Shown here one piece after another: positions 1 to 8,382 of a DNA stretch of 31,226 nt. Both the position numbers and the translations under genes were made by a program. The DNA comes from Pavlovales sp. CCMP2436 (taxonomy: Eukaryota; Haptophyta; Pavlovophyceae; Pavlovales), in NCBI GenBank assembly GCA_026770615.1, contig MU631315.1, positions 564,571-595,796 on the forward strand, written 5' to 3'. Below the pieces are notes generated by a model. It made no database searches, was not told where the DNA came from, and saw only the letters and a list, made by a program, of their open reading frames with translations. Within the stretch, counting starts at the first letter, position 1. Each line of letters starts with the position of its first letter.

Positions 1-207
1 GAGCGCTCGAGATGCAGAGGAGTTCGGTCAGCAGCAAATCAGTCGAGCAGCGTCGATTGGCGTTTTGTTGATCAGACTCAGCGGTGGGGACGGTATCCGG
101 TGTGCTCGGAAAGCTCCCCTGATCCGAGTGTTTTTCAACGCTCGGGTTCGGGTTTCAGAACCATTCGGGGGCAGACGTATAACTAGAAATTTACACAGAC
201 GTTGCCG
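1..207 (+). repeat. Dispersed host repeat, copy 1
   Basis: Copy of a roughly 180-bp repeat found three times in the window, with others near 22340-22520 and 29065-29255. The shared core is GATCAG, then a few bases, CAG, then GTGGGGACGGTATCCG (about 70-103), followed by TGATCCGAGTGTTT (119-132) and ending near TAGAAATTTACACAG. Copies 1 and 3 align almost end to end with small gaps. There is no coding potential shared between copies, so it is a non-coding dispersed element of unknown class. It lies in host GC-rich DNA outside the viral insertion. Confidence 0.7.
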
Positions 208-527
208 CCGCCCTGCGCTGCACAGTTGGCGCGGGAGAGCGTCACCACGTCCTCGGGGCTCAGTGCGATGTCGCAGTTCAGCACGAGGAGGCCCACCTCA
301 GACAGGCCCGTGCTTTGCTCGAACTCGCCGTCACCGATCCGGACCCAGCCCGCGAGCGCGCGGACGTTCGAACTGCCCACGGAGGCACGCGCGCCGGAAG
401 CACGTCCGCTTCCTTGGTTCATGACCGGCACGATGGATGTGCGGCCGGCCGTCCGTACGCCGTCCGAATGTGGTAGTGCGCTCAAGGAGCAAAACCGCGC
501 GAAATTTGATTCACTAACTAACTGTCG

Positions 528-547
528 ATATTCAATATATTGAATAT
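528..547. repeat. 20-bp perfect palindrome
   Basis: The sequence ATATTCAATATATTGAATAT is its own reverse complement. It sits in a short AT-rich island within GC-rich host DNA, between the dispersed repeat and the 601-677 hairpin. No function is visible. Confidence 0.85.
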
Positions 548-600
548 TGAGTTTAACTAAAATTTCCGATTTTCAGCGTTTGGAAGCGAAATGAAAGTAA

Positions 601-677
601 GTGGTGCAGCGGAGTTAGTTGCAGATTCGTAAACGAGGCTTACAGATTCGTAAATGGGGCTAACTCCGCGGCACCAC
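601..677. repeat. Hairpin with 18-bp arms and inner direct repeats
   Basis: The arms GTGGTGCAGCGGAGTTAG (601-618) and CTAACTCCGCGGCACCAC (660-677) are inverted copies with one mismatch. The loop carries CAGATTCGTAAA twice (about 622-633 and 643-654). This resembles a small foldback or MITE-like element. No target-site duplication is evident. Confidence 0.75.
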
Positions 678-1020
678 CTCCAGTTCCTGAGTTGCTCAAA
701 AAACATCTACCGGACTTTTTCTGAAACTCCCCACGGACCCGCCACTAATTCGGATGTCGACCCGACTGCAACTGCTCCGAAAGTCCCAAGGGTCCGAAGA
801 CAAAAGTATTTTTAAAAAATAGCGTTGGCACGTCATGATGCATGCATACTCACAGTAGTCGGGCCCGTCCACAGTCCGTAGACAGCCGGAGAGATGCGCT
901 TCAGGCCGTGATCGGTGGCGGCGGGTGCATACTCTCTCCGAATAACTCCCTCCGAATTACCCCCACCGCTGGACTGGAACCCGGCCAGATCGTCAGATCG
1001 TCTCCTCACAGACAGGGCGC

Positions 1021-1683
1021 TCACTTGGCCTTGGCGAGGCGCTCCTCGACGTTGGCCCAGTTGACGACTGACCAAATTGACTTGAGGTAGTCGGGGCGCA
1101 CGTTCTTGTACTGCAGGTAGTAGGCGTGCTCCCACACGTCCACGCCGAGGAGTGGAACGAGCCCGAGCGTCGAGAGCGGATCCTGGTTGGCAGTGGTGGC
1201 GATCTTGAGCGATCCAGCCGCCTTATCGTAGCCGAGCCAGCCCCAGCCGGAGCCTTGGACCGCGACGGACTGCGCACTGAACGCCGACTTGAACGCGTCG
1301 AGCGAGCCCCACTGCGCGTCAATCATCTTTGAGACCGTCGGCGCCTTGCCCGCGTCGCCGCCGCCGCTCGCGACGGGCGCGAGGTTGGTCCAGAAGATGG
1401 AGTGGTTGACGTGCCCGCCGCCGTTGAATTTGATCGCGCTCTGGAGGGCGACCATCGCCGCGAGGTCGCCCTTCGCCTCGGCCTCCGCATACTTCTCGAG
1501 GGCCACGTTGAGGTTGGTGATGTACGCGTTGTGGTGCTTGCTGTGGTGAATCGTCATGATTTCACCCGAGATGGCGGGCGCGAGCGCGCCGGCATCGTAG
1601 GGCAGGTCGGGCAGCGTGTACTTCCGCACCGCCGTCGAGAAGCGGCGGAGCGAGGTGCGGAGCATCGGCGAGGTGCAGAGCAT
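1021..1683 (-). CDS. SOD2: Manganese superoxide dismutase, mitochondrial type
   Basis: Converts superoxide to oxygen and hydrogen peroxide, probably in the mitochondrial matrix. The 220-residue protein has a basic, Ser/Arg-rich N-terminus (about residues 1-20, including [10 protein letters not shown]) that looks like a cleaved transit peptide, then YTLPDLPYD, the usual start of mature Mn/Fe SOD. Metal ligands are visible at His46 (HHSKHH), His94 ([11 protein letters not shown]), Asp182 and His186 ([11 protein letters not shown]). Gln167 in NQDP and GSGWGWL are typical of the Mn-specific eukaryotic branch. Length is normal and the frame is complete without introns. The viral element begins 95 bp upstream of the start codon, so the promoter has probably been displaced or replaced. 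The identity is very secure; targeting and metal choice are inferred. Confidence 0.97.
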   Translation of the reverse strand: MLCTSPMLRTSLRRFSTAVRKYTLPDLPYDAGALAPAISGEIMTIHHSKHHNAYITNLNVALEKYAEAEAKGDLAAMVALQSAIKFNGGGHVNHSIFWTNLAPVASGGGDAGKAPTVSKMIDAQWGSLDAFKSAFSAQSVAVQGSGWGWLGYDKAAGSLKIATTANQDPLSTLGLVPLLGVDVWEHAYYLQYKNVRPDYLKSIWSVVNWANVEERLAKAK

Positions 1684-1778
1684 TGCGCGTGGGAGCGGTG
1701 TGATGAACGCCGCTCGCGAGAATGGCTGGTCGCTTTTTAAAACTGAGCTGAGCGATCTTATTCGCCCTTCTAGGGTAC
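1684..1778 (-). promoter_or_regulatory. Truncated 5' region of SOD next to the viral junction
   Basis: Only these 95 bases of host-like sequence separate the SOD start codon from the viral terminal repeat. Any promoter further upstream has been moved 19 kb away, or the flank was never contiguous. I see no core promoter motif that I can defend. The region is inferred to hold the SOD 5' untranslated leader. Confidence 0.4.
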
Positions 1779-2461
1779 CTGAGAATTCTAATAAAAAGTA
1801 ATAAATAACTAATAAAAATCTAATAAAAATAAATACTTATAAATGGTAATAAATACTTATATTTACGGCACTATGGTACGGTGCCCGCACCTTGTCGTAT
1901 ATTTATATGATCTATTACCACTATGGTATGATTAATTTGCGGTTTATTGATATTTTGCGTACTTTTTAATAGAATTCTCAGTACTTACCACTATGCCGTC
2001 AATTATTTGATACATATGCCGACCTTATCCATTTAATTAATCTAATAAATCTAATAAATCCTATATACATACCACTATGGTACGGGATTTATATAGATTT
2101 TATTCAATTTAATAGACCGGCGCCCATGTGGCGGAGCCACTAAGAAGGTACTGCACTCTCTCGTGACCTTTATACATACGGTAATATATTGTTAAATACT
2201 GATAAGACATATTTAAACCCTGTTGATACACGTCACTCTCTCGTGATATTTTTACATACTATTAAATACTGTTAAATACTGATAAGACATATTTAAACCA
2301 TTTTCACGTACTGCACTATGCCGCCTGATATATTTATTTCTTCATAGACCGCGCCCTGTGGCGGAGCCACTTAGATGGCTTGATAAGGAACTGCACTATG
2401 CCGTCAGATATTGATAAATACGGTAATATGCTTATAAATGCTTATAAATGCTTATATATAC
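1779..2461 (+). repeat. Left terminal inverted repeat
   Basis: Matches the reverse complement of 20287-20975 with only scattered differences. It starts CTGAGAATTCTAATAAAAAG and ends CTTATATATAC. It contains six CACTATG(G/C) sites (1869, 1919, 1989, 2073, 2314, 2394), two GTGGCGGAGCCAC stems (2128-2140 and 2358-2370), two CACTCTCTCGTGA boxes and a repeated TTAAATACTGATAAGACATA segment. It probably serves as replication end and packaging or recombination substrate, by analogy with linear polinton-like genomes. No gene is seen in it. Confidence 0.95.
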
Positions 2462-2572
2462 GGCGCCCAAGCCAGCGCAGCCGACTAAGGCACGCAGCAG
2501 GCAATGGGCGACGCAGCGCTCAGACCAGCAAAACATTCAGAACAGTCAGACGCCAGCTTGAATCCCTATCAG
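2462..2572. other. GC-rich segment interrupting the left inverted repeat
   Basis: About 110 bp of GC-rich, host-like DNA lies between the two blocks that match the right end. At the equivalent place the right end carries an unrelated ~200-bp AT-rich segment with a hairpin. I see no gene. It may be a captured host fragment or an insertion remnant. Confidence 0.6.
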
Positions 2573-2678
2573 TGTATATATACCCCCTATATCCATATAG
2601 ACCGTACGGTACATATTGGGGGTCCGGGGGGACAGTTTCGGCTAAATTTTACCCAACGATAGGATTGCGTATTTATAT
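2573..2678 (+). repeat. Inner inverted block, left copy
   Basis: Pairs with 19972-20078 in inverted orientation. Shared landmarks are ACATATTGGGGGTCC, the G run that follows, and GCTAAATTTTACCCAACGAT then AGGATTGCG. It is more diverged than the outer repeat, with substitutions and short indels in the TATA-rich part. Confidence 0.9.
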
Positions 2679-2909
2679 AATCTCGATAGTATCGTAAGGA
2701 GCGTTTGAGCTTACGGATTACACCACATTCATTTTTTTTTGTTTTTTAGTAGACAATGACCGAACTAGCGTATTTATACGGCTTATTTTTCTTCTGTCTT
2801 TCAAAAGTCGATGTCGCACGTTCAAAACTTCGGATGTTTTTCTTTTTGCTCTTTTGTAAAAAAAAATTGATTTCTAATAAATTATTATCTTATTAGAATA
2901 TATTTAGAG
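2679..2909 (+). promoter_or_regulatory. Leader region upstream of the recombinase
   Basis: AT-rich non-coding stretch with two T-runs and, just before the recombinase start, TATTAGAATATATTTAGAG directly followed by ATG. This resembles the TATA/TAGA boxes in front of other genes of the element. A 46-codon frame at 2757-2897 is present but low-complexity and not convincing. Confidence 0.45.
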
Positions 2910-4298
2910 ATGCCACCTAAAGCAAAAAAACTGATGAAAAAACCTATCGCATCCTTGTCAATTGAAGAAAGACGTGCTTACAAACTAGCGCGCTACTATG
3001 CTGACAAAGATAAGATACAAAGAGAACGTGTAACGACTGGTTTGTTAAACGGTACACGTAAAATCAAACAAAGCACATTGGAAAAATACAGTATTAATAT
3101 CGACAAAGATAATAATATCGTTTTACCCAAGAAACAAAAGATTGTATTCGACAACTCGAATATCAAAGCATCCGCAAATACCGATATAATTAATATCGTC
3201 GTAAAAAAGAATGTACCTATTGAAAATTATAATTCCTCGAATACTAATCTAAACGCTTCTGAACTTAATAATTTTTTAGCGACAATTTTAAAAAATGCCC
3301 CGTTAAAGGAAGGGTCTGATCTTACGCTTGGCGTGACTGAGATCAATCAATATTTAAATATTTCAGATGTATTATTTAAATTACACCAGGTAAAATATGA
3401 TGCTTTGAAAGATCTGACACCTTGGTTAAGTAATACTAAGGAATTGATTGATATTATTTATTCGAATACTAAATGGAAGACCGATAGCAGTCGTGCTAAA
3501 TTCCTTGGTAAGATTCTTAAACTTCGTCGGCTTTTTCAACCCTTGAAAAATCGCATGTCTCAGAACACCTATGATGAATTAGACGCACAATATAGACGTT
3601 GGAATGGTATCGCAACGATCAAACAACGCACAAAATCGTCGTCAACGTTGTTTTATTCATTCGATGCTATTAAAAGCGAAGTGTTAAGAGATTTTGGTCA
3701 AAAATCATATGAAAATGTATTAATGATGCTATACGACCATGTTATCGCTCGTGATGACTTCCAACTTACGATTGCATATGAAAAATCTGCAATGGTTTCA
3801 TCCGATGTAAATTATCTATATTTGATATCTCAAAACGATAGCGAGGTTCACATGAACACATTCAAAACCAAGGGATCACTAAATAAACAATTTTTTAAAT
3901 TATCGAAATCCGTTACTAACTTAATCGTAGAATTACATAGTTCGCTTGATTATTTACCAACCAAGTTATTCTCGAATGAAGGTTCTAAACTAGGACCTTA
4001 TATTTCAAAAATGTTTGCAAAGATCCCAGTGTTTAAAGATGAACGCATTATAGTGAAATACCTTCGCCACAGTATCATATCGACAAAATTAATGAAATTG
4101 GATAAGAATGCTGCTAGTTATGCGGAAAAAGTCAATGATTTGGCTAATCGATCAATGCATTCTGCCGGTATTCAGTCCGCCTATGTCAGTCCATTGAAAT
4201 ATCTGAAAGGTGACCAGATATTCTCTATTGAAGATGCCGATAAATCTATTGTTGAACTGAAAGAACACTTTACCAGGTCAAAACGAGTAAAGTTATAA
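2910..4298 (+). CDS. Tyrosine recombinase (integrase)
   Basis: Predicted site-specific recombinase that would integrate or excise the element. The C-terminal half carries the family's catalytic set in order: Arg281 (IARDDF), Lys319 or Lys321 in a hairpin (FKTKG), Arg386-His387 (YLRHSIIS), His417 (MHS) and nucleophile Tyr425 (QSAYVS). The N-terminal 75 residues are very basic (MPPKAKKLMKK...) and contain a YYADKDKIQRERV segment similar to the neighbouring 76-residue protein. At 462 residues it has the normal size for virophage and polinton-like recombinases, and the frame is intact. It is the first gene from the left end, with TATTTAGAG immediately before the ATG. All catalytic positions are present, so the enzyme may still be active although other viral genes are broken. 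The family call rests on motif order read by eye. Confidence 0.85.
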   Translation: MPPKAKKLMKKPIASLSIEERRAYKLARYYADKDKIQRERVTTGLLNGTRKIKQSTLEKYSINIDKDNNIVLPKKQKIVFDNSNIKASANTDIINIVVKKNVPIENYNSSNTNLNASELNNFLATILKNAPLKEGSDLTLGVTEINQYLNISDVLFKLHQVKYDALKDLTPWLSNTKELIDIIYSNTKWKTDSSRAKFLGKILKLRRLFQPLKNRMSQNTYDELDAQYRRWNGIATIKQRTKSSSTLFYSFDAIKSEVLRDFGQKSYENVLMMLYDHVIARDDFQLTIAYEKSAMVSSDVNYLYLISQNDSEVHMNTFKTKGSLNKQFFKLSKSVTNLIVELHSSLDYLPTKLFSNEGSKLGPYISKMFAKIPVFKDERIIVKYLRHSIISTKLMKLDKNAASYAEKVNDLANRSMHSAGIQSAYVSPLKYLKGDQIFSIEDADKSIVELKEHFTRSKRVKL

Positions 4299-4369
4299 AT
4301 TACGTAAAAAAAAAAAATGATTAATTCTTAAGAAGATTTAAGAATAAAAATATAGTCTATATAATAAAG

Positions 4370-4600
4370 ATGTTTGCTAATGAAGAGCTTCGCCTCGCGC
4401 ATAACCTAAAAATGAAAGATTACTATGCTAAAAATAGGGAGTTGATTATTGCTAAACGCAATGAAAGATATTATAACAGTGTTTGTAAAAATCTCGGAGT
4501 TTCCGGTGAATTTTCAAGGAAAGAAATCAGACTCTTAAAATTACAGAAGGAGATTGAAAATGGAAAAAAAAATGATTGTCTGTTCTTATTTTTTACTTAA
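4370..4600 (+). CDS. Small basic protein with YYAKN motif
   Basis: A 76-residue Lys/Arg-rich protein of unknown function. Residues about 14-40 (MKDYYAKNRELIIAKRNERY) resemble the N-terminal segment of the recombinase upstream, suggesting a shared short DNA-binding or structural motif. A run of nine A residues near 4562-4572 precedes a hydrophobic tail (CLFLFFT), so the C-terminus could reflect a slipped reading frame. It sits 72 bp after the recombinase and 35 bp before the replicase. TAGTCTATATAATAAAG directly precedes the ATG and supports this start. Confidence 0.6.
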   Translation: MFANEELRLAHNLKMKDYYAKNRELIIAKRNERYYNSVCKNLGVSGEFSRKEIRLLKLQKEIENGKKNDCLFLFFT

Positions 4601-4634
4601 GGACAAAATTATTATCTTTGTATAGAATAGAACC

Positions 4635-7147
4635 ATGACATCAACCAAATCGAACAACCTGCCAATTATGAACAATACCCAAGTCATGTTAAAAGCCATA
4701 CCTAAATACCCAGAATTTCAGGGAAATTTTAAGGAATATATCGAAGCCCCACTTTTAGACATCATTATTAACGATGCTGATGTTAACATCGAAATTAAAC
4801 GTTCTCTAATAACACTATACAACTCTATCAAAAAAAAAACCAATATGCTGGATGTGGTATATGAATATGCTGGTGGTGGATGTGGGCGTCATTATCCCAA
4901 ATATAATAAAAGCATTGTCTCGCAATATGAAAGAGTAAAACACACTATTTTTCAACACCTAGGTTATTCGGATTTAGATATGGTTAAAGGACACTCCACT
5001 ATCGCGGTCGAAATGGCTAAGACTTGTGGAATGACACCATTAATTGGAGTACAGTACTACATCGATAATTTTGACACTATTGTAAAAGAAACGTCAGAGT
5101 ATTATAGTGCAGACGAAGATAATATTTTAGACGATGGCGATGTTAAAATGTTGTTTAATGCAATTATATACGGCGGTGGTTTTACTACATGGGAGAAGGC
5201 ATTAAGCGATCCTACTAAAGTTGAAAAAACTAAGAAACTACGCAATACAACAATGAGATTGGATTTTATTACAAATTTTAAGAATGATATCGTGCGTTTT
5301 AACAATGAGGTTAATAAAAACAACAAGGGTCTTGTCGTAAAAGTTACGAAGGATAGTAAAACACCGTATGAAAAAAAGGGCAGTACTGCATCGTATTGGT
5401 TTCAAATTATTGAAAACCATATATTTCATATTGTTGCGGTTCTGTTATTGAAAAAAGGCGTAATGCTACCATATAGGTATAGATTGGAATATGATGGTCT
5501 ATGTATCCCACCGTTTAAAATAGAATATGATAAGAATACACTTATCGAGGAAATTAACACACACATTTATCAAACGACTGGATTGGCTATTTCGTTTAAA
5601 TTTAAATCTTATAAACCAGAAAATATTTATACTGAAATGATTGAAAAATTCATTAGTTTAGATATTTCACCTATTGAAGAAGAAACAGACCCATTTTTTG
5701 AACGTGCAGTAATGCCGTATAAATTGAGTAAATTGGCTGGTGAGATAGTTGTTAATCGTTACAAAAACGATATTGTTAAATGTAATGGTGTACTATATGC
5801 AAAATACCAAATTGTTTGGGTCGGTGGAACAAAATTAACAAGTGACTTGCTTACGAAATTCATGCGCGATATCGATATTTATTATCTAAATGCAAATCGT
5901 GAGGAGGTTTCATATAGTGGTGATATCAAAAATTGTAAAGAATGCGTCGAAGATATTAACACAAATATGGATATTGTCAATAATACTTTTATAGATGACA
6001 TGATAAATAACAATAAAATGTATCTGCCGTTTAACGATGGAATATATTCATTCGTTGATAAAAAACTATATTCGCATGATGAATTGCCCGATGTCAGTTT
6101 TACACAAAAAATTAACAGAAACTTTCCCGAGTTCAATCAAGTAGATCATGATGAAATGATGAAACCCGTTTTAATACCGATTTACCCAAACGAAGAGGAA
6201 CGTAATTATAACGCACATGTTAAATCACGCGCATTGGCAGGTTGCTTCGAAGATAAAAAATGGTATGGATACTGTGGTATGCGTGACAGTGGAAAGGGAA
6301 CGGAAACTAAACTGCTACGTAAAGGTTTTGGCGCATATGTGTCTGAATTTGATAGTAAATGTCTGGTGTATTCAAAAGAGGCAAGTTCGATTGATCCCGC
6401 GATTCAAAAGAGGCAAGTTCGATTGATCCCGCGAAAGCATTGGGTTGGGTGCTTACAAAAAGACACTGTCGGATTATCATCAGTAATGAAATTCAAGGAA
6501 ATGAGAAAACTGTTTTAAATGGCGGTTTTATTAAAACGTTAGCATCTGGTGGTGATGAAATGGAAGGACGTCTGAATTACCGGAATGCGATGGGGTTTGT
6601 ACCCCAGTTTACGATGTTCTTGTGCTACAATAATTATTATAAATGTGAACCAGCCGATTCTTCTGTAAATTTGGAACAGTTCGATTACAAGAGCAAATTT
6701 GTTGATGCAGATAAACTTAACCCAAATTGTAAATTTCTAAAACTAAAGGACGATACTATAAAAAAGTTCATTACTGAGGAGCGTATTATTGACGCATATA
6801 CTTTGTATATTCTGAATGCGTTTACAGAAACTCGTAAGAAAGCACCGCAGTCTATTTTAGACGCGATAAACCAAACGAAAGATGAAGAAACTGATGATAT
6901 GCTTACATATGTAATCGAAAGATTTGTAACTACTGACGATAAAGACGACAGACTACACACCCAACACATTTTTATGATATTGGCATCCGCAAACTATAAA
7001 ACTACAACTATTGCTGTTGGTAAAATTTTTAATAGTATTGGTATCGGTGTATATGATAAAAATTGTACTATTGACACAAAACGGAAATGTGGACATAACT
7101 ATATTAAATTTATTGAAGCCCCAAAAATCGATATCGATAATGATTGA
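4635..7147 (+). pseudogene. TVpol - SF3 helicase replicase, broken
   Basis: Main replication protein of the element. The N-terminal part fits the TVpol family (family A-like polymerase): GCGRHYP about residue 83, motif A-like DLDMVKGHST about 113, motif B-like KMLFNAIIYGGG about 171, motif C-like LEYDGL about 284. The C-terminal part is a superfamily 3 helicase: Walker A GMRDSGKGTE about residue 549, then after the break RIIISNE, LASGGDEMEGR and the asparagine of LCYNN. A 32-bp perfect tandem duplication (6370-6401 and 6402-6433) shifts the frame just after Walker A. The first frame stops at 6518, while the helicase core continues in another frame to 7147. No other lesion is seen. The gene ends convergently against 7422-7883 over a hairpin. 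The duplication could be real or an assembly artefact. Confidence 0.88.
6370..6433 (+). repeat. 32-bp tandem duplication inside the replicase
   Basis: Two identical adjacent copies of a unit starting ATTCAAAAGAGGCAAG and ending GATCCCGCG. The unit is not a multiple of three, so it alone explains the frame break between the Walker A region and the rest of the helicase. Confidence 0.97.
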
Positions 7148-7154
7148 GTTGATC

Positions 7155-7322
7155 GAAATGAGGGAGATGAGTGAGATGAGTGAGATGAGGGGGTGTTGAA
7201 AAAGTTTATCTATATTATAAAAGATAATCGGCGTGGCTATATTACGCCGAGCCCCGATCTCGCCTATGGGGACTTTTTACCCCCCTCCTCATCTACCTCA
7301 TCTCCCTCATCTCCCTCATTTC
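7155..7322. terminator. Long hairpin between convergent genes
   Basis: Arms of about 40 bp (7155-7194 and 7280-7322) built from the 9-bp unit GAGATGAGT/G pair imperfectly. Between them lies a second stem, CGGCGT (7229-7234) with ACGCCG (7244-7249). The structure lies between the replicase stop and the stop of the minus-strand gene, so a bidirectional transcription end is the simplest reading. Confidence 0.6.
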
Positions 7323-7378
7323 TATATTTCTCTTCTTCCATGTAAAAAAAGTCTATAAATATAGTAAGTATAATAATA

Positions 7379-7396
7379 ACACACACACACACACAC
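7379..7396. repeat. (AC)9 microsatellite
   Basis: Nine uninterrupted AC units in the 3' region of the minus-strand gene at 7422-7883. Simple-sequence DNA with no other role visible. Confidence 0.95.
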
Positions 7397-7421
7397 TATT
7401 TCAGGGGAAAAAAGCAAAAAA

Positions 7422-7883
7422 TTAACGCAAGACATTACGCAATAAACTCAATCGATCCATTGGACCAAAATTATACATAATTTCTGCCTCTTTATACGGA
7501 CTTTGTCTTACAATAGGTGGTTCATGGTAATAAACTCCGTCGTGTAAACCTGTTCGTTCAGCAGGTTCTTCAATTTTTTCTTCGGCAACCAAACCTTTTT
7601 TATCGTCCAAGATTTGGTTTTTTAACATTTCTATTGTGCTTTTCATGTCTTGTATTTCTTTATCTTGTGTATTCAATTCTCGGTACCATTTGGGAGCACG
7701 TTTTTCTTTCCGATTAGCACGTTCTACTATAGCCCTTTCTTTACGGTTCTCAATCATTAGTTTCAAAGCCTCTTTTTGCTTATCAGAACGTGGTTTCTTT
7801 TCTTTCTTTTCTTTAATCGGTTCTTCAAGTTCTTCTTCAATCGCCTCAAAAATCATAACTCCTTCATTATTTTCTTCTTCCAT
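7422..7883 (-). CDS. Charged coiled-coil protein, unknown
   Basis: A 153-residue protein if started at MEEENNEG. An upstream in-frame start would overlap the divergent gene at 7894, so the inner one is preferred. Residues 1-30 are acidic. Residues 30-75 are rich in Lys/Arg/Glu (KPRSDKQKEALKLMIENRKE). A probable coiled coil follows around 80-110 (IQDMKSTIEMLKNQI), then a tail with tyrosines and prolines ending LSLLRNVLR. No family is recognised. It is transcribed away from the capsid cluster and convergent with the replicase. It may be a structural or scaffold protein, but that is only an inference from position and composition. Confidence 0.65.
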   Translation of the reverse strand: MEEENNEGVMIFEAIEEELEEPIKEKKEKKPRSDKQKEALKLMIENRKERAIVERANRKEKRAPKWYRELNTQDKEIQDMKSTIEMLKNQILDDKKGLVAEEKIEEPAERTGLHDGVYYHEPPIVRQSPYKEAEIMYNFGPMDRLSLLRNVLR

Positions 7884-7893
7884 TATAACTATC

Positions 7894-8130
7894 ATGAACC
7901 AAGAAAATAATAATGTAGAAGCCGTTTTATCGATGTTTTCAATGCTTGACTTTAGCAAACCAGAAGTTCCCCGTGAGAAAACAATCGACGAGATCTTAGA
8001 CGAGTTTCCCGTTTTAAACTATGATTACGGATCCGCATCATACTATGCTAAAAATTTCCCGATGTTGCCCGTTGAAGCTTATATAATTTTAGAAGAAGAA
8101 TTAAAAAAAAGATCTAAACCATGTATATAA
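7894..8130 (+). CDS. Small acidic protein, unknown
   Basis: A 78-residue protein starting MNQENNNVEAV, with acidic stretches (EKTIDEILDEFP) and a helical C-terminus ending KKRSKPCI. The start is chosen because it lies 10 bp from the divergent start at 7883; a longer frame upstream would run through that gene. The next gene begins 4 bp after the stop. This packing suggests the start of the capsid-region gene cluster. No domain is recognised. Confidence 0.6.
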   Translation: MNQENNNVEAVLSMFSMLDFSKPEVPREKTIDEILDEFPVLNYDYGSASYYAKNFPMLPVEAYIILEEELKKRSKPCI

Positions 8131-8134
8131 AACA

Positions 8135-8335
8135 ATGTACAGATTTAAACCTTCATCTGTCAAATCACACTTTCGTAAATCTGGGATGGATGCGCAAGGT
8201 TTTGGGTCAAAACATCAAATGAGGAAGAAAATGAGCGATTTTGCCGGTGAACTCCCAAAAGAGGCATTAGAAATTGCTAAATATCTCGGTAAAAAAGCAG
8301 TTATGAATAAACTAAGTTCATCCTTTGAAAAATAA
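8135..8335 (+). CDS. Small basic protein, unknown
   Basis: A 66-residue Lys-rich protein (MYRFKPSSVKSHFRKSG...) with a predicted helix in the second half (KEALEIAKYLGKKAVMNKL). It lies immediately upstream of the major capsid gene and 4 bp after the previous ORF, with ATGTATATAAAACA just before the ATG. Small basic proteins in this position are plausible DNA-condensing or virion core proteins, but nothing in the sequence proves it. Confidence 0.55.
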   Translation: MYRFKPSSVKSHFRKSGMDAQGFGSKHQMRKKMSDFAGELPKEALEIAKYLGKKAVMNKLSSSFEK

Positions 8336-8382
8336 CAACTTTCTCTAAAAAAAATTCTATCTCATGTATTATAAAACAAATC

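Larger units (their letters stand above)
208..1020. other. Host flank downstream of SOD, no recognised gene
   Basis: GC-rich host DNA 3' of the superoxide dismutase gene. A 100-residue minus-strand open frame (183-485) exists, but its C-terminus lies inside the dispersed repeat and it resembles nothing I know. The only structure I can support is the palindrome at 528-547 and the hairpin at 601-677. No RNA gene is recognised. Confidence 0.4.

Noticed and set aside
183..485. 100-codon minus-strand ORF in the left flank
   Set aside because: Its end lies within the dispersed repeat and no family resemblance is visible.
2757..2897. 46-codon ORF before the recombinase
   Set aside because: Low-complexity Phe/Leu/Lys composition from T and A runs; more likely leader sequence.
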